The notes under the pieces are model-generated. The model had not been told where the DNA came from. It searched no databases and was given only the letters and a program-made list of their open reading frames with translations. Both the position numbers and the translations under genes were made by a program. From Fragum whitleyi (Eukaryota > Mollusca > Bivalvia > Cardiida > Cardiidae), in NCBI GenBank assembly GCA_948146395.1, contig OX411557.1, positions 36,124,077-36,188,076 on the forward strand: DNA of 64,000 nt, read 5' to 3'. Position 1 is the stretch's first letter, and the number at the start of each line of letters is the position of its first letter. Positions 34,507-47,000 of this stretch are shown here, piece after piece.

Positions 34507-34581
34507 TCTTCAGTTGGGCTCGAACCCGCAACCATCAGATAACGAGTTGAGCACGCTTATCGCTTGGCCAAAGAGCCAATT
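34507..34581 (-). mobile_element. tRNA-like SINE head, second type
   Basis: On the minus strand, TTTGGCCAAGCGATAAGCG (A-box region) and GCGGGTTCGAGCCC (B box) sit about 45 nt apart, with a TCAACTCGTTATCTGA anticodon-like arm. The body probably continues to about 34370. Acceptor-stem pairing is incomplete, so it is more likely SINE-derived than a tRNA gene. Confidence 0.45.
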
Positions 34582-35280
34582 ATATGGCTAGCTTAGGCAT
34601 AAGTCTAGATATCACAAGATCTCTAATCCAGTTAAATAAGGCTTCGATTTCCCGAATTGTAATATCAAAGTAAAACTAAAACAAAGCGGAGGAAACTCAA
34701 ATGATACACTGAAAAGCGTCAAAGTCTTCATTTGTCTAGTAATAAACCATATGAAACAATACACCTTACACAGTTTCCCAAAACCCTGCTATAGAAAGTG
34801 TACTGACATAGCATGATCCCTTTGATTACGTAGAACAATGGATCGAAGACAAAATGTCATTAATGAACAAGATTCTAAGTCTAGTGGTCGGCCTTTAATA
34901 AAGAAGTACAGTTAAGTTTACCGTAAAATTGACTAGCTGAGTGCTTTTAGAATGAATTTATAATGAAATTAAATGAGTGAGACGAGCGATTTTTCAATGA
35001 ATTTCAAGGCAGGTAAAATGATATTGTTAGTTTCGTTCTCTACGATATAATTAAATAACTTTGTAAATCGAATGTGGAGTTTAATTGTATACATATATGT
35101 TTTCAGAAATTACAAACTCTGACCTTTTCTTATTTGATGAGTAACACTCTGTCACAATTGAATATTTCTATGGATTCAAAACGGCTTTTACGATAAAGAA
35201 TAGTCGATGAAAGCTTTAAAAATGATGACAAAATCTAGATACAAAAATATCCGCTAGCAGTCGATCGCGAAGATTCAACA

Positions 35281-35570
35281 AGTGCGTAGCTCCCATTACG
35301 CATATTTCGCAAGTGCGTAATAGAAATAAATCCTCTTTCAAAAAATATTGTTGATAAATTATCATAACATGGAAACTACAGCTTAAATAAGCTGTGGTTT
35401 CGATGTTATGATAATTTATCAACGCTAAAATCATAGAAACTGAAGGGAGCGTATGGAGGGCATTCATCTTTTGTCACAGTCCAAATATACATTTATCCCA
35501 TATATTCCATAGTGGTCGCCTTCTGAGTGCGTATAAATTTCAAAATCCTAGCTACATGTGTACGCCTATG
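35281..35570 (+). mobile_element. GCGTAGCTCCC-family MITE, most intact copy
   Basis: About 290 bp. It starts AGTGCGTAGCTCCC and ends TGTACGCCTATG, so the ends form a weak inverted GGCGTA repeat. The internal palindrome pairs TTATCATAACATGG with its complement around AAGCTGTGG. Possible TTCAA duplication on both sides. It is absent from duplication copy 1, so it inserted after the duplication. Confidence 0.65.
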
Positions 35571-36869
35571 TTCAATATATTCAAAAGACTAGCGAATTTC
35601 AGTTTTTCACGACAGAAGATTGCATATAAATGAAACCTTGTATTTTCACGAATTCTCGACTTCATCTTCCTTTTTATTTAATCTGAGTATAGTGTTCAAA
35701 GTTTGCTATTGTGATTGCGTGATGTTCGCCAACGATGGTGCATCGTCCACAATCTCTTACACACAATCATTATCCCATTTTGAAATTAAACCCCAACAAA
35801 ACTTCTTAACTAAAATTGAAGAGATAAACGGAAGGAAAAAGGTATGAAAGGAGAACCCTGATCTCACTCTAAGAATTCCCGAAGCGAATTCATACATTAT
35901 AAGTGTAATAAGTGCAAGTGTACCCAATTTAAAACGTATATCGAAAGGAACAACGTAACGCTTATATAGACGATATTCGTTTGTTTCAGTAAAAGATGGA
36001 TTAAGATTTCAATCAGTGAACAACAAAATCTACATTTTCATGAGGGACAGAACCTCTCGTGAAGATTCGATCTTTTGTTGTTCACGAAACAAATATCAGT
36101 CGATCTTACAGGAAAAACAAACGATTATTAAATACTGTATTTCTTTAATTCATAAATGAGACAATATGTTCATATTATATAACGTCAATTTTTCTTACGG
36201 CGCGTTATTCTGCACGTGATTGCTATGCAACGTTCATGATGTCGTCACTTTTGGGGCTCCGATAAGATGACGTCAATTAAGGGGAAATGAACGAACTCGG
36301 GGTATAAGTTTTTGATAGTTTCACTGGTAAGGTGGTGAGTTTAACAAGTGAAAATCTACCATTCTTTCTCGATCATTCAAAAAAAAAATAAATAAAAATA
36401 AACAAACAAAACAACAACAACAAAAACAACAACAACAAAACCATTTAAGGAATTTTGCTGAAAAGAGGTCAACGGTCCTAACTAGATTCGCATTCTAGAC
36501 CCATCGGTCCGATGTTCTACGTTCTACCATTAGACAAATGACTCAAGCTCGGGTCCATAAATATAACGTTTTCTTGATAATCAGGATATAAAACGTACTT
36601 ATTGGCTCCTTTGAATTATAGTATTTGTTGAGCAAATATACAATTATCTCACATTAAACCGTATTGTATAAAAAAATCCTATACCTATTTACTCACAAAA
36701 GTCACATTCTTTTTAATAAGAAAAATAATATTCATTCGCAAGTCGAATAAAAACTGATATTAAAACACTTGTGATTTATTAGGTTTGTGTTAAAGAATAA
36801 TTATGAAAGGCTAGAATGCCAAACTTTTCTTCAACTGTAAACAAATGTTACTTTTTCTCTACATTTACA

Positions 36870-39800
36870 ATGGGAACAAAATCGAGCATTCAACTTTATT
36901 TAATCTGCGCAATATCATTAAACTTTGTTTATGTCTTCAGATGGAGCGATGCAATTGACATACAAAGCTCAACGACATATTTGAAAGAAGTTTGTTCAAA
37001 CTATTTTGGTTGCGGTTCTGGAAATTTCTATAGTGGTTTTAAACTTTGTTGTATGAAATGCAATTGTAACAAAACGTGTATTGACACGCACTCGTGTTGT
37101 GCGGAGAGCGAGTATGCCTCAACAATTAGCAAACCGTATCGATCCGACGAAGTGAGACTTGTTTGTAGAAATACCGTTCTAATTGGACAAGAAAGAAGTA
37201 TATACGACCATCCAGAATATGAGTTTATAGAGACTTGTGCCGACACAAGTGACGAGACAACGAGGCTTTATTGTGAGGAAATTGCATTGACTAATAGATC
37301 TGATGTTGTTGCGGACAATACACCAGTGTTAGATACCATTGGTGGTTTCAGTTATAGAAACATATACTGTGCAAGGTGTAATGAAATTGATCTGGCTAGT
37401 CTTGAGGTTTGGAGGCCAAAACTCGAGTAAGTAAATTTTTCTAATATTTGATTGTACACGGTATTGGATTCTTTCCATGATTATGTGTATGCATGTGCTT
37501 ACATATATGTATGTTTTAAATTTACGCGCATACACGTATGTTTACATATAAGTAAATACGTTTGTATGTATAAGTGTATGCATGAAAGTATGTATTCTTT
37601 CAGGTGCAAAACCAATTTTGATCTTCGTACTGAATCCTTCAGCAAAGTCAATGGATTGGAACAACTGATAGAATACAATGATTGCTTGGTGTCATTTGAG
37701 CCTCCATTATCCTACGACGTAAAGCAATGTTATGTTGACGTCATTTCCACTTGCAACGTTACGGGAAGGTGGTCGACTTATAACCAAAACGACGTTATCC
37801 AGTGTCAAGCACTTGATTTAATATATGTGTCAATCGAAGACTATATGTTGAAGTAAGTCCTTTAACTATATTTGAGCCTGTGCGTGACAATTTCAACAAT
37901 TTGAATCATGTGTAAGGGGCACACATTGTTAATAGAAGTTTCCCTGCCCGTCTGAAGACACTTTGAGACCTTTTCTATCTTAAAAAGCGCAGAGTGGAGA
38001 TTCTGGACAGTCTGTGCAGATGCACAGGCTGGCCAGAAGCATTGCTTGGTGCACTTTTGAAATGGTATGAAATGTCATGCACATGTTCATTTTCTTTATA
38101 AACAATAGCCTATGTAGAGGGAGAGTAAGAGGGGAGAGAGTACCCCCTTGATTATCTGGATATATCTTATAATGGTGAACATAATCGCCCCAATTTCATG
38201 AAGATACCTTCTATAACAATAATGAAAGACCAAGGTTAAAGTTTATCATGCCAACGTCTACGAACACAACACCAACGGCGCCAAGGTGATAAAAAATCCT
38301 TGGTTCTCTCCGAAAGCAAACGTACTGAAAAAAATAAGACAAAGGTAAAGAAACAGAAATAAGAACAATAATAGACAGACAGAAAGAAAAGAGGAATTAG
38401 ACAGACAGACAAAATAAAGTAAGAAAAATTACGAGAAAGACAGATAATAGCAACGGTACAAATGAAGATATACAGAAAAACGTAGGATAAATTTGATAAA
38501 AAAAATAGTAAGACAAAAAAGCCAAATACAGAAAATAAAACGAGCTAGTAACACCATTTTGCTGAAAAATGTCCTATACAATCCAAGGGCAGATAACTCT
38601 ATCATGAAAACTAGCATGGAAAGGCACCTTGAAATTTAAATGTAAATCATCAACATAATATGTGAACCATAACTGCACAAGAGCACAATTCATTGGGCAA
38701 AAAATGACCCCCATGTGTCCATTGCTTCCCTAACAATTACAAGTTTTGCTGTACAGTCCATTTTATTCGAGCGACTACGTCTATCAAGAGAACATTTTTA
38801 TTAATTGACCGTTTTCAAATTTCCAGTCTTTAAATCAAAATATCGTTAAAAGAAGGTACTTCAGTCTAAAAACTATTAACAGTGAATCTTATGTTGTTAA
38901 AAATCACTAGAATCGTCTCAACGACACGATTGTTTTGAGTTTTGACCGGTCAAGATTATCGGAAAATTCGCAAATAACACACATAGTCAATCAAAATTAG
39001 AATTCTTTTTAGTAAAAAAAAAAAAAAAAAAAAAAAAAAACGCGCAATGGACGACCATTCTCATATAGTGACCATTTTTGGTGGTTCCGTAGGTGGTCGC
39101 TTAACCCTTGTCAGGCTGAATAAATTTTGGCTAAAAATTTGCATCAAAATTAAAGGGCAAAAAGCACTGAAGGTAAATTCTTATTTGAAAAACTAAATCT
39201 TTTGATATCCTTGTTTGAAAGAGAGAAACAGGTGATATAGACTAACCTCAGACTGCACATATGTGCAGGCTGATGTTTGTCTATAGCTCCTGCCAAAGCA
39301 GGAACATTCCGGATTCAGCATGACAAGGGTTAAGACACTTTTTATTGTATTTCAAGGTACAGAAATATATTTTGTGCTAGATGTAACGGGGAAAACGTGA
39401 ACACGCAGTCACTAAGGTCCTGTCCGACAACTTCCAACCGATTTACGTCCGCCCTAACGACGATACTAGGGTTTACCATGGACGATCTTGAACCTTCTAG
39501 CCAATCAGTAATGAAACATCTGTCAAGTGATGAATGTCCTCAATTATTCAAACTGGATCCATTTACGGTAAGAATACATTCAGTCCGCAATCCAATAAAA
39601 TCTGACAATCGCTTAATCCGATTAATAAAATAGGAACAGTTGATGATCAGATTCTGTTGAAAGTTATTAAATTAAGTGTGTTAACAATTTTGATAAAGCG
39701 TTTTCGCTACAGTTTATCAAAGAATTGAGTTTTTTAAAAACACTTCCTTGAAGTTTGTTCACCGTTTGTTCACCGTATCTATGTTGATTATTCAATGAAT

Positions 39801-42470
39801 TTACGTGCCGTTAACGCCCGGCCTTTTTGCTTAATTATCCTCGGTCTGGGCCTGTAAACTTTGTAAGTTTCTATGTGTAAAATTAATATAGAGCATAAAT
39901 AAAGACAATGATCTTATGTCCGCGTTAAATTTTGTGACGTCATAAATTTACCATATAACGTCGGTATAACGAAAGAGACGGTGCAATGTAAAACGCAATG
40001 TTCCGGCAACGTTCCTTTGAAGCATTTTGCAATATATGTTTGAATAAATACTATAGACTTTCTTTTTATGCAATAATAAAGTCAATTTACGTTTTTTATC
40101 GGGCGTGAACATTTGCAGATACGATCAAAATGCTTGACGCCCTCGTACTTCGAACTCGGGCGTTAAACCATTTTCGGTTCTCTTCAAATGTTAACATGCT
40201 CAAAACGTAGATTGATCCTATATTGACGAGTGACTCATGTTTCACGTTCAGACAATTCGACGTTACGTCTTAAAAAACGTCAACTGTGCTTGTTTTGATA
40301 GCTGGCTAGAAATTAATCAAATCACTTTTACATTATAGTCTTCGTACAAAAAACGTTCATGAAACACAATTTGTATATACAGCAATCTTTGCTATTTCTC
40401 TTTATATATCATTGTTTTTAGCTCTCCTAAGCTAATGGTGAGCTATTGTGATATAGCTTTTGTCAATCGTGCGGCGTACATCGTGCGGCATGTGCCGTCC
40501 TTCAAACTATTGTGCGCACTCCAGTCACATTTATGACCAAAATGTCTTGAAACTTGGTTAGAATGTTTATCTACATCAGTCCCCGGACAAGTTCGTAATT
40601 GGGTCAAGTGGAGTCAAAAACTAGGCCACAACTAGGACTCAAATTTTAGAAAATCTTGTATGCACTTTAGGGTCAATATTTTTGGCCCTAGTGTCTTGAA
40701 ACGCGTTCAAATTGGTAAAGAACGCGGCATTCAGTCAAATATTTGTAAAACACAGTTAGCACTTTGTGCATTTTGCAACCTTTGTTAACAATACCTTAGG
40801 TGATCGCTTTAGGACCAAAGTCCTTTTTTTTTAGTATTGCTGTTCTGTTCCTATTTTAATGCGCGTGCACAAAACAAAAAAGTATTAGCTATAATGACAT
40901 CACGTAGAACTTTATTTGTCCTTTCCGGGAATCTGAACTATTGCAAATTTACTGTGCAAAGTTTTGTGATTATTGCATGATAAACAAGAGAAAGAGAGAC
41001 AATTCTTTAACAACGATTTATTTAAAATAAGCAAAATATGGGCCGCAAATTACACCCCTTGGTTTTCAAAACGACCACTTTTACGGTCTGAATTTTTGTA
41101 ACAGTAATTAAATGTTGTGCTGCATACTTTAAGAAACTTAAGTCTTTTTTTCTTTGTAGCAGAGTGTGTTTTATATGAGCCTGTGCGTGACATTTCCAAA
41201 AAAAATTGATTTGTGCATGAGGGACAAACATTAAGCAGCGTAGACAGCCACATACCGTATATAAAAAGTTATCTGATGGTCTACAGATACTTTGAGACCT
41301 AATCTATCTACAAAACACACAGTGAAGACTTAAGTCAGACTATGCGGATGCACAGACTGGCCAGAGTCTTTGCTAAGTTCACATTTGAAATTGTTGGAAA
41401 TGTCATGCACAGGCTCATATATAGTTGGAATGAAAAAAGAAGAAATGACGATGTTTTTTTCCCACATAAATATTGAACACCACTCGTGTTTGGTATGATT
41501 TGATTATTTCTATGATAGAAATCAATGGTTGGAAAAGAATGCAGCATGTACACCGGCATGAATGCGTTTCTTTTCCTTTTTGTTTCAGGGTGAATGCAGG
41601 CCTTTATTTTGCTCGCTCCCGTTCAGCATAGATGCTGTTACATCTGAATGTAGGCTTTTTCACCAGTTTATGGATAATGGGAAATTCGTTCATGCTTACA
41701 AACTCGTGTTTCAACAATCGACACCTATACGTGATGCACAAGCTTTAGCAGAAACTATATACACTCGAATAATAGGGAATGATATTTTGTTTAATTGTGA
41801 TATAAGCTTTTACTACCAAACCGAAATAGCATGGAATCTGTATACAAACAAAACCTCACTGCTGGATATAAATGTCTCGAGCATGTACATCTCCGTTTAT
41901 TCATATGTAACCGGTGGTAATCCAAATGAACTGTTTGAGCTCTATGATGATATAATTCGATCTTTTTTGGTCCTCGAAGATGTAGTAATTCTAGGAGCTA
42001 AAGGATTCGATCCAGCGATGCTAAAGCAGTACAATGTAGAAGAGTTAAACAGGGTACGACTTGCGTACGAGGAGAATTTCGCATTCAGTTCGCAAGGGTC
42101 ACCTTCCCACTTTGCTTTCGCAAATATTTATGACGAAACAATGATCATTAGTCACGACCAAAATATTGACCTTGAAATCTGTCAACCAAGTGTTTACGAA
42201 GAAGATTTTTTGACCTGTACTTCTTTCTTGTACGAAACCACAAGCAGATTTCGTCGAGTACCATATAGTTTGATTATCGAATTCAAAGGTCAAAATCTTC
42301 TATTCGATTACAGTGAATTTAAAACAGTGAATCAAACAACGGTAAGAATTTGCAGTGAGTCAATCAAAACAAAAACCTCCGCTGTGAACCAGGCAACCTT
42401 TCATCATGCGTTTAATAAATCAGTTTTATTTCTAGAACTTATTTACTATTTCAACTTCGCAAAGATGTAG
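36870..42470 (+). CDS. Gene A: adhesion-GPCR-like ectodomain protein without 7TM, 632 aa
   Basis: Exons: 36870-37426, 37604-37852, 39357-39567 and 41589-42470. Intron phases are 2, 2 and 0, all GT-AG, and the three joins keep one open frame. An upstream in-frame ATG at 36816 is possible. I chose 36870 because the context TTTACAATGG matches gene B and a signal peptide starts there (residues 1-28). Residues about 42-77 form a Cys cluster (CC..C.CN.TC....SCC) like the C-terminal half of a somatomedin-B domain. YRNIYCARCN lies at 162-171 and YRNIFCARCN at 270-279. CNVTGRW is in exon 2. Exon 4 encodes about 293 residues ending in a short hydrophobic tail. Several N-glycosylation sequons are present. 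The layout resembles ectodomains of mollusc adhesion-GPCR-like proteins, a comparison made from memory. No 7TM region follows. Gene B is the tandem paralogue. Confidence 0.85.
37873..38089. mobile_element. GAGCCTGTGCG palindromic MITE, intron 2 of gene A
   Basis: Starts TGAGCCTGTGCGTGACA, just inside the intron (20 nt after the exon 2 donor). The core is CTGTGCAGATGCACAGGC, ending ATGTCATGCACATGTTCA. Confidence 0.7.
39014..39040. repeat. A27 homopolymer
   Basis: Run of 27 A in intron 2 of gene A. Confidence 0.95.
40081..40217. mobile_element. TTCACGTTTTT-family palindromic MITE, copy 2
   Basis: Same layout as 8238-8372 with diverged arms. Shares GTACTTCGAACTCGGGCGTT and AACATTTGCAGA. It lies in intron 3 of gene A. 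Confidence 0.7.
40415..40830 (+). mobile_element. Tandem-core element, AGCTCTCCTAAGC subtype, truncated
   Basis: Left end TTTTTAGCTCTCCTAAGC then GGTGAGCTATTGTGATATAG and repeated CGTGCGGC, the subtype very common in bivalve genomes. The right end is missing. It lies in intron 3 of gene A. Confidence 0.55.
41176..41417. mobile_element. GAGCCTGTGCG palindromic MITE, intron 3 of gene A
   Basis: Ends TGAGCCTGTGCGTGACATTT and AAATGTCATGCACAGGCTCA. It is flanked by TATA on both sides, and the core is GCGGATGCACAGACTGGCC. Confidence 0.75.
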
Positions 42471-42484
42471 ATCTTCACAAGAGA

Positions 42485-42670
42485 GCCGCCGTCACATCGC
42501 AGTTCACAGGGCTTCGGACTCCCTTTTCACGAGGTCCCGTGTACGATCTCCTACGGCGGCACATATCCTTTCTGACATTCGATGAATAATGGTTAACCTA
42601 TGTGGGATGAGCAGCTGGAGGCTCGAAAAGGATGTCGAGACAAAAATAAATAAATAAATAAATAAATAAA
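42485..42670 (+). mobile_element. SINE immediately downstream of gene A stop codon
   Basis: The head at 42485-42560 is a degraded GCCGCCGTC...ACGGCGGCAC tRNA-like sequence. The body TATGTGGGATGAGCAGCTGG matches the 50.1-kb SINE. It is truncated after AAAAGGATG and ends in a repeated AAAT tail containing several AATAAA hexamers. It begins 14 nt after the TAG of gene A in the sense orientation. Confidence 0.7.
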
Positions 42671-42766
42671 AAAAAAACTTCTTATATCTATATATTCTAC
42701 CAAAAAACCTCATGTACCCGATGTTGTTGTAACTCATTCAATCAGTCAACGGTAGCTGTTTAAAAC

Positions 42767-42932
<166 letters not shown>

Positions 42933-43372
42933 TAATAAATAAAATAAAACTTCTTATATCTATATATTCTACCAAAACACTTTTTGACCTCATGTACCTG
43001 ATGTTGTTGTAACTCATTCAATCAGTCAACGGTAGCTGTTTAAAACTATTAAAACTAATGAGATATATATAAATTATCTAACGAGGTTCAGGGGAAATGA
43101 TAATTGGTGAGGCTCTGCCGAGACAATTATCAATTTCCACATCCGAGTTAGATATTTTTTCATACAATACACTAAGTACGTATTATAATTATCTTATAAC
43201 CTCTATTTGCATTTTTTCGTCGATGTTTCTAACAGAAATGCAAGTGTCTAAAATAACCGAATTATGTCATTGTTCTAATAATAGCCATGTGATATCATAA
43301 AAAAATATCATATGAGAAGTTACCACACGGATATTTGTATAGTTATAAGATTAACATTTATTATTTATCTAA

Positions 43373-43898
43373 AATGACCTGGCACTCATTAACTTCCGTC
43401 AGTGCTCGAGTATTCCCGCAGCGTAACTCAATCTCATTTCACCGTTTTTGTTAAATTATTTCACAATTACACCAAAGAGACGGGGTAGTACAGTGGTTAC
43501 AGGCGTCTTCCCGACCAGCGAAAAGTTGTCGGGTCGAGTTCAATTCCCGACAGGGACACATATTTTAATCATTGTGATTGTCATCAAAATATTGTTGTTG
43601 TTTTTTCGTTTTTTTAAAATTTCATTTATCATTAGTTTGTTATTGTTTTTTTTTTGTCACTGTCGATTAATATTTTTTTATTCTTATAACATTCAATTTT
43701 GGTTCTTTGCACCAACCAAGACTATTGTATTCTGATCGAGTGTAGATTTTTTTCATATCTCAATGAAAAAAAATAATTAAGTATTTAGTAAGCATGTACT
43801 AAAAAGTAGTCCCAATAAAGATCTTCTTTGCTTCATGGTATTGAATTATAACATATGAAGAGAATCAAGTTGTTGACGTTAATGAGTGCCAGGTCATT
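43373..43898. mobile_element. 526-bp MITE with perfect ~21-bp inverted ends
   Basis: Left AATGACCTGGCACTCATTAA and right TTAATGAGTGCCAGGTCATT are exact complements (21 bp with one more base). The inside carries a tRNA-like head at 43475-43560 (TAGTACAGTGGTTA and GAGTTCAATTCCC). No clear target duplication. Confidence 0.65.
43475..43560 (+). mobile_element. tRNA-like SINE head, third type
   Basis: A-box-like GTAGTACAGTGGTTACAGG and B-box-like GTCGAGTTCAATTCCCGAC, with a GTCGGG/CCCGAC T-stem. The acceptor stem is weak. A T-rich stretch follows. It is nested inside the 43373-43898 element. Confidence 0.45.
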
Positions 43899-44049
43899 GT
43901 AGATCAATAATATATACTATTACAAATAAGTCAAGGGTCTAGCAATATATAGACCGCTTTTAGTTTTTGGGCTCTGTTTCTTTCAGCTGGTTATGAAAAA
44001 ATAGATCAAAATGATTCATTTGATTCTTTACGATAGGGTTCAGCTACAA

Positions 44050-47000
44050 TTTCCTTGTAGACTATGGGCTACTGGGACCCCTGTTCCCCCCCCCCCCCCC
44101 CAGGGGGAATTTTGTACACTATGATTTTCTGAAAGGTGCATGTATAAGCAACATTTTAAGACATGTTAGCACTCTGGCGAGTGGGGCTTTTGTAAGATAC
44201 GTTACTTTGAAATCACCCACCCTAGATCCTTATTAAATGCTACATTTTGCTCCCATTTTGTGAAATTCTTTGGGCAGATTGCGATTTTTAGTACTATCTC
44301 ATACACGATTCTTGAGTTTGAGTGATAAAACATCCACAGAATCCTGTATTTTTCAAGAAAATATGTGAAATATACGTTACAATCACAAAATTGCTTCTCA
44401 ATATTCGCCTGTATAAAGATATTAGAATTTGGGCGCCAAAAAAAAAAATAAGATGAATTCATATTTACATAGTTTATTTTGGCCTGCGTATCACTTGTTT
44501 TATACGTAGAAATGAAAAGATTTGAGCACATCCTTTCAAACCCTTTATACAATGTAATTTCATATGCCGTTCCTAAACAGAAAGAAGGAGAATGGCAGCT
44601 GCAATTTACTATTCTGATCATCCATAATAAAACAAGAATATCATTTATAACTGATATCCTTATAACAACAAATGCTTATGTCTCTGATGGAATGTTGTAA
44701 CATATGTTACCTCAAAATATTTTACCAAAACCCGTTTAAACTGTTTTATTTTTTATCAATAAGGGTTAAAATTCTTTGAATTTATAGCTCTCAGTTTTGT
44801 TTCTTAGAAATTACATCGGTACTGAAGGCAAACGCGTAACCAACAAAAGATCAAAGATCTAATGGTACATTGTGTTAAAATTTAGACCTTGATTGAGAAG
44901 TCATTGTTATATATTTGAACAACCAAGAAGGAAAGTCTTGTTAAATACTAGTTTTTACATATTTTCTTTAAGTGTAAAGTGATAGATCACACAAATTGAA
45001 GTTAGTATCATTTGTAGTATCGAAGCTCACAAAGTTAAAAAAATGATAACAAGATTTGAGATCATAATATTGAAATAGCCAAATCAATTATACATGTATA
45101 TCCAATTGCTGAAATCGAAATACCTAGACCCTTCTAAATCAGCACAGATCTTGATAATCATTTTAAATTAGAAATTACAAATATTTGAAAATTATTAGAT
45201 AAAAATACTGGATTTTTTATAGATATGGATATGTACTTTGTGTTGAACTATACATATTGTTTAATTTCATCATAGGGAAATATCTGTTCAGTGCAATTAC
45301 ATATCTATCACTCACACAATGCAGCATGAACGCTAAAAGAATTTAATTAATTGAAACATTTTTCAAAATTACTTAAAAAGCATGTATATCATTTATCTCT
45401 TATTTTGTGCATTTGTTTATTCGTTGCCTATAAATGTTTTTAAACAGAATACCGATGGTCATAATCTGGTAACGTATGTTACCATTTGTATGAAACAAGT
45501 CGCAATTATCTTAAATGTACTTCAGTGTCAATACTGTAGCCATTTTAATCAAAATCATTGTTTCTCTTTGATTAAGATGGATTTTTTTGTTTTTGTTTTA
45601 ATGCTTTCCAATTGTTTGTCTGGAATATTGGCCAAGTGGTTAGAATAAAACTTAATGGTGAGTAGAAGAGTCTTGTACTTGTGCACATGAGAAAAATATG
45701 GGAGTTATGCCCAAGAACCATGAGTATATTAATTAGAGTGGGCATTCTTCAATTCTTTTCTCTACTTCAACACAAACTGCATGAACATATATATTGGAAG
45801 TCATCCAGCAATGTCAAACAGGAATGCAAATAGAATGTTAAATCACCAGCCACTTACACATAAACACCTATAAAGCCCTTTTAAGCATGTGACTTATAGA
45901 CCCATCATGCAATTTTCTTATTTTTATGAATCAAGTCTTGGGTTGTATTTGAATGAGGGCTTGATATTGATGAAATCCTATTGCTTAAGCAATTTATCAT
46001 AATTCTTTTATTGTTTCAGAATGTAAGATATAAAAGAAGCGCTAATTCTATCTAAGATATGTACTTTTTATATGTACATAAAAAGTACTTGTAGTTTGTA
46101 TCTAGTTCAAAGTTAAAGCAATTTTTAGGCATCTTTGTTTTACTAAAATCTTTACCTTTGTAAGAACTAATCATGTTCAAAAGAATTACAATTGATGTGT
46201 ACCTACTTGTCCTTTGGAAGCAGTAATTATGTTTGATTTTCTAAAAAAAGAGGTCTTTTAAATGTAACATATATTACTTTCTTTGATAGCTAAATCGAAA
46301 TGTATTATGTCTATTCATTTGAACATAATATGGTCAGACTCATGTAAATTTCCAGTATTGAACTGAATTGCGCAGTTTCTTGGCAAAACTAGGATTTCAT
46401 TTAATGTACTTTTCATTCAATTGGAAACAATAGAGAGCTAAAAGCTTCAAGGAATTTTCAGGCCATTTTAACAGTATAACACTCTTATCAAGGTGGCTTA
46501 TCCACCTAACCATGAATTCCTTTTATTTATCGTACACATCATTCCATTCATCACATCATCCTTTTACAGCCTCTAGCTGCTTATACAACGAAGATGAGTG
46601 ATAATCAACTAGTTTGTACTGGCTGATGAAACCTAGTACCTATTATGATATAGAGTCAATTGCGCTACCAAATTCAATGTGCTCAATTCAATGTCCACCT
46701 GGGCTACGATCATGATCAAGTCTAAGAATTTTTTTTAATTTTTCTGTACTAAATGGATAGAAATATTGCTTAAAAATATTGCAGGAACAGCTTTTTTCAT
46801 CTATCTGGTCATCATTTTTTACAATGAAAACTGTCTCTTATCAACAGAAGTAACGTACATGTATATAACTTGTGATTTATTTTAAAAATGTGAAAAAAAG
46901 TCTAAAACATAGAAGAAATCATAAGCTGCCTCAACATTGTATTTGGAAGATGCCTCAATATTGTGTTTGGTGCATTTCCTTAATCTATGATAGCGGCTCA

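Larger units (their letters stand above)
28607..36200. repeat. Tandem segmental duplication, copy 2
   Basis: Same orientation and order as copy 1. It begins at the same AGAGAATTCAGC motif, here fused to a GA-rich microsatellite beside the assembly gap. It ends near 36200, where the match to the sequence left of the gap (TTTTTCTTA) stops. It lacks the LINE and so preserves the pre-insertion state. It ends about 0.6 kb upstream of gene A. Confidence 0.75.

Noticed and set aside
42340..42346. GTAAGA in gene A exon 4 as the true donor
   Set aside because: Reading through gives TVRIC(S/T)(E/D)S, conserved as protein with gene B, and gene B has only a weaker GTGAGG at the same place. It remains the best candidate if a longer transcript exists.
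44202..44700. Open frames on both strands inside the 4.4-kb element as a transposase
   Set aside because: They have no DDE-type or zinc-finger motif, overlap each other on opposite strands and have AT-driven composition.
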